64,000 bases of DNA, taken from positions 620,001-684,000 of the forward strand of contig NZ_CP118946.1 of NCBI RefSeq assembly GCF_029011175.1, in the 5' to 3' direction. This DNA comes from Winkia neuii (lineage in GTDB: Bacteria > Actinomycetota > Actinomycetes > Actinomycetales > Actinomycetaceae). This document shows positions 56,589 to 64,000 of the stretch, in pieces. Within the stretch, counting starts at the first letter, position 1. Each line of letters starts with the position of its first letter. A model generated the notes under the pieces. The model ran no database searches. It saw only the letters and a program-made list of their open reading frames with translations, and was not told the origin of the DNA. A program made the position numbers and the translations under genes.

Positions 56589-56885
56589 GTGTCGGTCTCC
56601 ATTAAGCCGCTCGAGGACCGTGTTCTGGTCCAGCAGGTTGAAGCTGAGAAGAAGACGGCGTCTGGCCTAGTCATTCCGGATAACGCTAAGGAAAAGCCGC
56701 AAGAGGGAACTGTTTTGGCAGTAGGCCCGGGACGCGTTGATGACTCTGGTAAGCGGGTTCCGCTGGACGTTGCCGAGGGCGACGTAGTCATTTACTCAAA
56801 GTACGGCGGCACCGAGGTGAAGTATGACGGGCAGGAGTACCTGTTGCTGAATGCTCGCGATATTTTGGCCAAGGTTGATCGCTAA
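56589..56885 (+). CDS. groES: 10-kDa chaperonin GroES
   Basis: The 98-residue co-chaperonin caps Gro[48 protein letters not shown] and the C-terminal [26 protein letters not shown] are full-length and standard; the mobile loop lies in [17 protein letters not shown] site precedes the GTG start. No groEL follows, unlike the groES-groEL1 pair of mycobacteria. Confidence 0.97.
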   Translation: MSVSIKPLEDRVLVQQVEAEKKTASGLVIPDNAKEKPQEGTVLAVGPGRVDDSGKRVPLDVAEGDVVIYSKYGGTEVKYDGQEYLLLNARDILAKVDR

Positions 56886-56900
56886 TATAGCTTTCTGAGG

Positions 56901-56935
56901 TAGCGGCTGGCAGTTAATTGCCAGCCGCTATTTTT
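56901..56935 (+). terminator. Terminator after groES
   Basis: A perfect 12-bp stem (56901-56912 with 56919-56930), a six-base loop and five T residues lie 15 bases after the stop. Confidence 0.95.
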
Positions 56936-56978
56936 CTGCACGGATGTGTCATTGTGGGGGCGTATTCCGTCTAAGGGG

Positions 56979-57026
56979 AGTGAACGTACACTCGGTTCTG
57001 GCGTTGTCGAAAAGTGAACGTACACT
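56979..57026 (+). repeat. Two direct copies of AGTGAACGTACACT, 34 bp apart
   Basis: Exact copies begin at 56979 and 57013 between the groES terminator and the whiB terminator, with the recurrent 20-bp spacer. Confidence 0.93.
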
Positions 57027-57040
57027 CCAAAGAGGGCATG

Positions 57041-57074
57041 AAAAAGGGGAGTGTCCGCGCCGGATCACTCCCCT
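57041..57074 (-). terminator. Terminator after whiB-type gene
   Basis: AGGGGAGTG at 57045-57053 pairs with CACTCCCCT at 57066-57074. Read on the minus strand the hairpin is followed by five T residues, 24 bases past the whiB stop. Confidence 0.85.
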
Positions 57075-57097
57075 AGGAACTTGCTGTTCGCAGTCGC

Positions 57098-57385
57098 CTA
57101 AGCGCTCTTGCGAGCCTTGTGGATTTGCGCCCTGCGCTCTTCCTCAGTCATGCCGCCCCATACTCCGTAGGGCTCATGAGCCTTCAACGCATACTCGCGG
57201 CACTTGTCGATTACTGGGCAGGTTGCGCAAATGGCTTTTGCCGCTTCTGCTCGACGCCTGCGTGTTCCCCCGCGTTCGCCCTCGGGGTGAAAGAAAAGTT
57301 CAGTGTCTAGGTCGCGGCAGGCGCCTTCGTACTGCCATTCCCACAGGTCCATGCTGGGCCCGGGAAGTCGCGATACATCAGTCAT
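57098..57385 (-). CDS. WhiB-family iron-sulfur transcription factor (WhiB3-like)
   Basis: The 95-residue protein has the four cluster cysteines C23, C53, C56 and C62, the GVWGG turn and a basic C-terminal DNA-binding helix. WEWQYEGACRDLDTELFFHPEGERG and CPVIDKCREYALKAHEPYGVWGGMTEEER closely match my recollection of WhiB3, a redox- and acid-responsive regulator. Its place between groES and guaB, on the opposite strand, mirrors M. tuberculosis whiB3. The ATG at 57385 is six bases from AAGGAG. Confidence 0.9.
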   Translation of the reverse strand: MTDVSRLPGPSMDLWEWQYEGACRDLDTELFFHPEGERGGTRRRRAEAAKAICATCPVIDKCREYALKAHEPYGVWGGMTEEERRAQIHKARKSA

Positions 57386-57661
57386 CCGCATCTCCTTAGC
57401 AGTTGCGTAGGCTTCATGGGAAACCTAAAATCTGATTAGCCAGATGCCTTATACAGAAGTGTTTCAGCTGAATCTTAGAGTTTCCTGAACGTAGTCCGAA
57501 GATAGGGCTAACAATTTGGCAACAGCGGGTAAACTGCGTAGTTACGAGGCGTTGACGCTGTGGCGAAACTCGCACAATCGTGAATTATTTTTGCAGCGCA
57601 CAGATCTTACATGATAAAAATCCCACCCGCGGGACTTAATCCTCATCCAGATGGGCGATAA

Positions 57662-59188
<1,527 letters not shown>

Positions 59189-59287
59189 GGGCTGCCATAG
59201 TGGCGGTTCGAGGGCGAAGATAGGCGAGCCCGGCTGCCGCTACGGGAGTGCCCACTAGTAGAGAAGTGGTGCACGCCCACAAAATTC

Positions 59288-59339
59288 ATTAAGTGTACGT
59301 TCACTCCTAACGCCCGTTAGGAGTGAACGTACACTTAAT
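59288..59339. repeat. Perfect 25-bp inverted repeat made of two opposed 14-bp motifs
   Basis: Arms 59288-59312 and 59315-59339 are exact complements separated by CC. Each contains one motif copy (59292 reversed, 59322 forward). It lies between guaB and the exonuclease gene, ending 24 bases before the GTG. There is no T-run, so it is not an ordinary terminator. Confidence 0.95.
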
Positions 59340-59363
59340 CTTGTACTTGGAAAGGGAGCAGGA

Positions 59364-60104
59364 GTGGACTCACAGCAGGTTTGGCAGCAAACCCCGTTAG
59401 TTGGTTTTGACACGGAGACGACTGGAACTGATCCGCGCAGCGAACGCATAATAAGCGCCTCTTTGGTGCTCCGGAATTCGCCCTCGGCAGGGGAAGACCA
59501 GCATGTGCGATCCTGGCTGATCGACCCTGGGGTGGAAATCCCCGCTGCCTCGACCGCCGTACATGGGATGAGCACGGAGTATGTTCGTGTAAACGGAACT
59601 GATCCTGTAGACACGTTGCCGCAGATAGCGAATGCGTTGGTGCAGGCAGTGAATGATGGTGCTGTGATCGTCATCTTCAACGCCTCATATGATCTGACTA
59701 TTTTGGAGAGCGAGCTTGCTCGCCACGGGCTGGCAACGCTGCGGGATCTGCTTGAAGGTAAGGCCGCACCCGTTTTCGACCCCCTTGTTTTGGATCGGGC
59801 TTTTGTGCCGCGGCGGCGTGGTAAGCGGCGGTTGTCGGACCTGTTATCCCATTACGGCGTGGAGTTGCCGGAAGGCTTGCACGATGCGTTTGTGGACGCG
59901 AGCGCAACCCTTGATCTGGTTGCGGCTATGCTGCAAAAACATGCGCAGTTCGATGAGCTATTGCCCAATCAGATAAATGAGTTGCAAAGGCGAGCGCACG
60001 CTATCTGGGCGGAGGATTTCGAAGGGTTCTTGCGAGGCCGACGCGGTTCGGATGTGCACATTGACCGTGCTTGGCCACTAGTAGAGGGAATGGGCCAGTG
60101 GTAA
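59364..60104 (+). CDS. DEDDh 3'-5' exonuclease (DnaQ/RNase T-like)
   Basis: The 246-residue nuclease has the DEDDh motifs: FDTETTG (Asp16, Glu18), the IFNASYDLTILESEL segment with the second Asp near residue 111, and the final HDAFVDA with His and Asp four apart. The substrate could be DNA or RNA; it resembles the free-standing proofreading-type exonucleases of Actinobacteria. It starts at a GTG after AAAGGGAG and overlaps the next gene. Confidence 0.88.
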   Translation: MDSQQVWQQTPLVGFDTETTGTDPRSERIISASLVLRNSPSAGEDQHVRSWLIDPGVEIPAASTAVHGMSTEYVRVNGTDPVDTLPQIANALVQAVNDGAVIVIFNASYDLTILESELARHGLATLRDLLEGKAAPVFDPLVLDRAFVPRRRGKRRLSDLLSHYGVELPEGLHDAFVDASATLDLVAAMLQKHAQFDELLPNQINELQRRAHAIWAEDFEGFLRGRRGSDVHIDRAWPLVEGMGQW

Positions 60105-60820
60105 GAAGAATTGGTTGGACGTTGTGGTCTGTTGTGCTCATTGTCGTGTTGGTTGGGCTGAGCTACTACGTTTATGGGATTTCTACGGGTCAGTTCGACG
60201 GAGGTCACCAGGGCAAGTCAGCGAGCGGGAGTGCTCAGGCCGATGCGTCGGATCCCGATGACGTGAAGGTGCCTGAGGGGGCAGATACTTCTGTCGGGGC
60301 CTTGTTGGGGATGCCTCGTTCTGAGCCTGCGGATTTCGCCGTGGGGAAGTCGTTGGTTTTCCGCACCGAATCAGGTAATGCGGTATGCGCTTTTTCTGAT
60401 GAGAAGGGGGCGTTGGGTACGGATCTGATCCTGCCTTTCAAGGGCGAGGACGGATCGGGTGCGGCGGCTCCGAGCGTGCAGTGTGGGCTTGTGCGAGCCG
60501 TGGATTTACATCCGGAGGATCAGAAGACCTGTAAGGCGGGTTATCGCAGCGGAGATACTTTGGCAGTCTGGCCGGGGGGTCGTGGTGCCGGTGCTTGCGT
60601 CGAGGACGGACAGCCGCTTCGTTTCGACGCTGAGGTTGAGGACAATCCGAATCCGGACCAGCGGATGAAGCTGCAGCCGCTTGAATATGGCAAGCGCATT
60701 CAGCGCAATGGTTGGGCTTGTGGTGACGATGGGGAAACGTTGACGTGTGCGGAGTTGACGACTGGGCGTGGCTTCCAGGTCGAGACTGACACATACAGGT
60801 TGTTAGACGCAGTGAAGTAG
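60098..60820 (+). CDS. Hypothetical exported, membrane-anchored protein
   Basis: The 240-residue product begins with a basic VVRRIGW and a single membrane helix (about residues 7-28), then an extracytoplasmic domain with six cysteines spread as likely disulfide pairs (NAVCAF, VQCGLV, KTCKAG, GACVED, WACGD, LTCAEL). I do not recognise the family. The GTG at 60098, eight bases after AGAGGGA, overlaps the exonuclease stop. Its Cys content may make it a client of the DsbA-like protein at 22 kb. Confidence 0.65.
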   Translation: MVRRIGWTLWSVVLIVVLVGLSYYVYGISTGQFDGGHQGKSASGSAQADASDPDDVKVPEGADTSVGALLGMPRSEPADFAVGKSLVFRTESGNAVCAFSDEKGALGTDLILPFKGEDGSGAAAPSVQCGLVRAVDLHPEDQKTCKAGYRSGDTLAVWPGGRGAGACVEDGQPLRFDAEVEDNPNPDQRMKLQPLEYGKRIQRNGWACGDDGETLTCAELTTGRGFQVETDTYRLLDAVK

Positions 60821-60841
60821 CCTCTGCCGACCCACATTGTT

Positions 60842-60886
60842 TAGTGAACGTACACTCCGCGCCAGACGCGGAGTGTACGTTCACTA
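60842..60886. repeat. Perfect 20-bp inverted repeat made of two opposed 14-bp motifs
   Basis: Arms 60842-60861 and 60867-60886 are exact complements around a CCAGA loop; the motif copies start at 60843 (forward) and 60872 (reverse). It lies between the exported-protein gene and the nuclease-like gene. A short T-run follows, so a termination role is possible. Confidence 0.95.
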
Positions 60887-60978
60887 TTTTAGGTTTCCAC
60901 AGTTCGATTGGCGGCGTTTATCCACAGCAACTCAAAAAGAAGGCTGCTCTTCGCCCTCATTAGCGCCACACTTCGAAT

Positions 60979-62049
60979 ATGTTCGCTCAACCCAGACGAT
61001 ATAGATACAAGATTCGCGAGAGGGCCTGGTTAAGCTTGCACCCGCGTACAAGTGCGCAAAAGACAAGTCCCGCCCTCGTTAGAGTTAGTCCAAACGCTTC
61101 CATAAGAGTCCAAGAAGTAGGTGCCAGAGCCTCAGACGTTGAGTTTCTCCGTTTCGCTCGGATACTGGCCAGCACTGACCGATGTGGCGGGGGAGTAGCA
61201 TGCATGGAATCGGCTGCGGCACTCCACAATATTCCATGTAAGGCAACATCCCCGGACGTTCACCTATTGATCGACAGAGGCTGTAGGAAGCGGCTTGCCC
61301 TTCCCAGGATTGATGTGGGAAATACCCACTTACCTGCAGCTCAGATCATTAGACACGAATGGGTCGTGGCTCCTGAAGTGGAAGATGTCGAGGGCGTCCT
61401 GGTCACCTCTGTACGTCAAACCATTCTGGATATGCTCCGTCTTGCTCCCCCTGCCGATGGCGTCACGTTCGGCTGTATGGCGCTGCGTAAGCTGGTTGGA
61501 TTTGATCGGAATAATCCTGAGGTAGCGATGGAGCGAGCAAAATCTATAAAAGCTGGAATCTTGAAGCGGCTGAAAGATGAATACCCGCATGACAGGAGAT
61601 TTCGGCAAGCAATAAGGCTGCTTGCACTTCTTACTCCGGCTGTCGATTCTGTGTTCGAAGCGACAATGGTGTGGGTGTGCCATTTGGCCGGCCTACCTGC
61701 TGCTACGTTGCAGTACAAGCTTCGGACCGCTAGAACAACACGGTATCTAGATGCCTATTATCCTGCGGTGGGGTTGGTGCTGGAATTTGATGGTCTCTGC
61801 AAATTAGGGTTTTCGTTCGAGCAAGAACTGCGTGAACGAAGGCGACAACAGGTGCGTGACCTTGAATTAGAGGCCTGTGGTTTGCGCGTTGTGCACGTTC
61901 AGTGGGCGGAACTCGAAGAGTTGGGAGAGCTCGTTAGCAGGCTGAAACAGATGTTTGTGCGGCTTGGCGGAATGCTCCTACGCGCGCGGGAGTGGATAAC
62001 CTACAGGATGAAATCCTGGGAACCACGCGGGTCGACGGGTTGGTATTAA
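60979..62049 (+). CDS. DUF559/AbiEi-like protein with predicted PD-(D/E)XK nuclease domain
   Basis: The 356-residue protein has an N-terminal part with AbiEi-like features (MESAAALHNIPC, then VTSVRQTILDMLRL, a region conserved in actinobacterial DUF559 proteins) and a C-terminal domain TRYLDAYYPAVGLVLEFDGLCKLG (near residue 255), matching the D...E-x-D core of restriction-fold nucleases, followed by RQQVRDLELEACGLRVVHV. Lysine use in the motif is not certain. Repeat copies flank it on both sides (60842-60886 and 62111). A defence or repair role is inference. Confidence 0.68.
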   Translation: MFAQPRRYRYKIRERAWLSLHPRTSAQKTSPALVRVSPNASIRVQEVGARASDVEFLRFARILASTDRCGGGVACMESAAALHNIPCKATSPDVHLLIDRGCRKRLALPRIDVGNTHLPAAQIIRHEWVVAPEVEDVEGVLVTSVRQTILDMLRLAPPADGVTFGCMALRKLVGFDRNNPEVAMERAKSIKAGILKRLKDEYPHDRRFRQAIRLLALLTPAVDSVFEATMVWVCHLAGLPAATLQYKLRTARTTRYLDAYYPAVGLVLEFDGLCKLGFSFEQELRERRRQQVRDLELEACGLRVVHVQWAELEELGELVSRLKQMFVRLGGMLLRAREWITYRMKSWEPRGSTGWY

Positions 62050-62110
62050 TCGTCGCAGGAAAACGACAGTGCTAGTAGCGTTCTGGGCAGCGGCGCCCTC
62101 CTGCGGCAGT

Positions 62111-62124
62111 AGTGAACGTACACT
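62111..62124 (+). repeat. 14-bp motif copy after the nuclease-like gene
   Basis: An exact AGTGAACGTACACT, extended on the right to CACTCC, lies in the 223-base gap between the nuclease-like gene and the tandem PFK gene. Confidence 0.9.
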
Positions 62125-62272
62125 CCAAAGTTGGTGGAATCATCCATACTGCCCAATTAGTGGTTCAATCAAGCCTTAGGCCTATTCGTCCTACCCCATA
62201 ATGGAAAAATAGGAGACAATAGAGGCGCGAATCACAACAATGCGTGCAGTGCTTTTCGTCAATGGAGGATGA

Positions 62273-64000
62273 ATGGATAGTGAACGTACACTTGCTGATC
62301 TTAGGGGCAAATTCCGGAACGAAGACGGTAGCCCCATAAAAGTTGGCGTTCTTACCTCGGGCGGTGATGCTCCAGGCATGAACGCGGCTGTACGTTCGGT
62401 GGCTCGAACTGCTATTGCTCTTGGTGCTCAACCATTCGCCATCCTGGACGGTTGGGCTGGTGCCGTAAAGGGCGGCTCCCAAATTCGCCCTCTTCAATGG
62501 GGTGATGTTTCCTCTATCCTGAATCGAGGCGGCACAGTCATAGGCACTGCACGTTCACCCGAATTCCGGGAACGGGCCGGCATGAAAAAAGCGGCGAAGC
62601 ATATGCTCGAAAATGGGATCGACCGCCTGATCGTGATAGGCGGGGACGGCTCCCTGTCAGGCACTGACGAATTCCGCTCAGAGTGGCCTTCTATGGTCAA
62701 GGAGCTCGCCAATGAGGGCGAAATCGACCCTGAAGTGGCTAAACGCCATCCAAGCTTAGGTATAGCCGGCATTGTCGGTTCCATTGATAATGACCTTGTT
62801 GGCTCTGACATGACAGTCGGAACGGATTCCGCGCTGCACAGAATATTGTCCGCGATTGACGAGATTTCGTCGACGGCTGCCTCCCACCAACGCACCTTCG
62901 TGTTGGAAGTTATGGGCAGGCATTGCGGGTATCTTCCTCTCATGGCGGCGGTTGCGGGCGGATGCGATTACGTTTTTATCCCGGAACAGCCTCCTGCCCC
63001 GGGGTGGGAGCAGGAAATGATCGATGCTCTCGAGGCCGGTCGTGCCGCTGGTCGTCGCGAATCCATAATTCTTGTGGCAGAGGGCGCAGTAGATAGCGAA
63101 GGGCAGCAGATCACTGCGCGTAGAGTTGCCGATGCCGTTGAAAAGTACTCTGGCCAGCAGGCACGTATTACTATTCTGGGGCACACGCAGAGGGGCGGTA
63201 CGCCCTCGGCTTATGATCGGTGGATGCCTACGGCCCTTGGGTATGCGGCTGCAGTGGAAGTATTAAAGGCTACGGCTGATTCGGAACCTTATATTTTGGG
63301 GACTCGCAAGAACCGTATTGCGCGTCTACCTTTGATGAAATCTGTCGCGGATACGAGGGCGGTCAAGAAGCTCACGGCGGACCACAATTACGATGAGGCG
63401 GTTCGAGCGCGCGGTCGTTCTTTCGTCAACATGCTGGCCTTGAATAGGGTACTTTCGTGCCCACCGAAGGTGGCTCCTTCGCAGAGGGCGGCTACTCCCC
63501 GTAAGCGGGTGGCGATCATGCACGTGGGGGGACTTGCGCCGGGTATGAACACGGCAGCCCGAGCGGCCGTTCGAATTGGCATTGACAAGGGTTTCGAGAT
63601 GCTCGGCGTGCACGGCTCTTTCAAAGGCCTTATGGATTCAAAGATTTACCCTCTGGCCTGGAGTGATGTTGAAGGCTGGGGCTTCAATGGGGGAGCGGAG
63701 CTGGGTACCCGGCGCCATGTTCCCGAGGTCGACGAACTTTACGCCGTAGGACGTGCCATCGAGAACAACCACTTGGACGCCCTCGTGATAGTGGGTGGGC
63801 TTAACGCCTATCTAGCGGTCTACCGTATGGTCGAGGAGGCCAGTAGGTACCCTGCCTTCCGGATTCCAATTGTTCTTGTCCCGGCAACCATCGATAACAA
63901 CTTGCCGGGGTCGGAACTGTCGATCGGCACTGACACTGCGTTGAACAATGCGGTGTGGGCGCTGGATAGGGTGAAGGAGTCTGCCGCGGCGTCTAAGCGG
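62273..64000 (+). CDS. Tandem two-domain 6-phosphofructokinase, eukaryote-like (partial)
   Basis: 576 codons are in the window and the frame is still open at the edge. The N-terminal half has TSGGDAPGMNAAVR (28-41), IGGDGSLSG (122-130), VGSIDNDLVGSDMTVGTDSALHRI and TAASHQRTFVLEVMGRHCGYLPL, nearly the eukaryotic PFK catalytic half. From about residue 405 a second PFK unit begins (HVGGLAPGMNTAARAAVR), with VGGLNAY in place of GGDGS and VPATIDNNLPGSELSIGTDTALN, like the eukaryotic regulatory half. The ATG at 62273 follows GGAGG; residues 3-7 (SERTL) come from a 14-bp repeat copy. Confidence 0.92.
   Translation, partial: MDSERTLADLRGKFRNEDGSPIKVGVLTSGGDAPGMNAAVRSVARTAIALGAQPFAILDGWAGAVKGGSQIRPLQWGDVSSILNRGGTVIGTARSPEFRERAGMKKAAKHMLENGIDRLIVIGGDGSLSGTDEFRSEWPSMVKELANEGEIDPEVAKRHPSLGIAGIVGSIDNDLVGSDMTVGTDSALHRILSAIDEISSTAASHQRTFVLEVMGRHCGYLPLMAAVAGGCDYVFIPEQPPAPGWEQEMIDALEAGRAAGRRESIILVAEGAVDSEGQQITARRVADAVEKYSGQQARITILGHTQRGGTPSAYDRWMPTALGYAAAVEVLKATADSEPYILGTRKNRIARLPLMKSVADTRAVKKLTADHNYDEAVRARGRSFVNMLALNRVLSCPPKVAPSQRAATPRKRVAIMHVGGLAPGMNTAARAAVRIGIDKGFEMLGVHGSFKGLMDSKIYPLAWSDVEGWGFNGGAELGTRRHVPEVDELYAVGRAIENNHLDALVIVGGLNAYLAVYRMVEEASRYPAFRIPIVLVPATIDNNLPGSELSIGTDTALNNAVWALDRVKESAAASKR
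62279..62292 (+). repeat. 14-bp motif copy encoding the N-terminus of the tandem PFK
   Basis: AGTGAACGTACACT starts six bases after the A of the ATG and encodes SERTL, the same peptide that opens the unrelated RimI-like protein at 49453. Confidence 0.92.

Noticed and set aside
59288..59339. Motif palindrome as a simple rho-independent terminator
   Set aside because: No T-run follows on either strand, and the same 14-bp core occurs alone at many places where it cannot form a hairpin.

Overview
The window is chromosomal DNA from a high-G+C Gram-positive bacterium. WhiB-family regulator, IdeR/DtxR-type iron box, HrcA/CIRCE-controlled chaperonins, a WXG100 protein, LAxTG cell-wall sorting signals and the gene order glmM-coaA-glmS-nnr-alr-tsaE-tsaB-rimI-(sdh)-tsaD-groES-whiB-guaB all point to Actinobacteria. 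Moderate G+C, a saccharolytic gene set and a tandem, eukaryote-like phosphofructokinase make Actinomycetaceae my best guess; this is inference, not proof.

Layout. 0-4 kb: an iron-regulated siderophore ABC transporter operon (lipoprotein, two permeases, ATPase). 4-9 kb: amino-acid permease, alpha/beta hydrolase, single-domain phosphofructokinase and an NhaD-like Na+/H+ antiporter. 9-18.3 kb (mostly minus strand): a 947-residue LARTG-anchored coiled-coil surface protein, a five-gene run (acetyltransferase, DUF488, aminotransferase, gluconokinase, gluconate permease) and a LAGTG-anchored 5'-nucleotidase. 18.4-21.8 kb: an accessory island, AT-richer by eye, ending at the 3' end of a tRNA-Thr. It holds a secreted precursor with a coupled small membrane protein, a phage terminase small-subunit remnant, a membrane gene broken by an amber codon and a truncated ClbS/DUF1706 gene. 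22-33 kb: DsbA-like thiol protein, a Ser/Thr kinase with a frameshift at its catalytic lysine, MsmK/UgpC-type ATPase, ung, LytR_C protein, groEL with two CIRCE boxes, an orphan WXG100 protein, an HD-domain protein and a two-component system. 33-42 kb: a PH-domain (YdbS/YdbT) pair, a DUF2520 Rossmann protein and panC, GH42 beta-galactosidase, rplM-rpsI and glmM. 42-64 kb: coaA, glmS, nnr, alr, the t6A genes tsaE/tsaB/tsaD with rimI, sdhCAB, a THUMP-like methyltransferase, groES, whiB3-type, guaB, a DEDDh exonuclease, a DUF559-like nuclease and a tandem two-domain PFK cut by the window edge.

The most striking unexplained signal is a 14-bp near-palindrome, AGTGAACGTACACT, with 22 exact copies by manual reading, all between 33.07 and 62.29 kb and none seen in the first 33 kb. 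Nearly all are intergenic. Several lie in direct arrays with an exact 34-bp period, two pairs form perfect long inverted repeats, and some copies supply start-proximal codons or stop codons of neighbouring genes. I cannot match it to a known operator or repeat family.

Functionally the window combines iron uptake, sugar and gluconate use, glycolysis, cell-wall precursor synthesis (glmM, glmS, alr), CoA synthesis (panC, coaA), t6A tRNA modification, respiration (sdhCAB) and stress response (groEL, groES).
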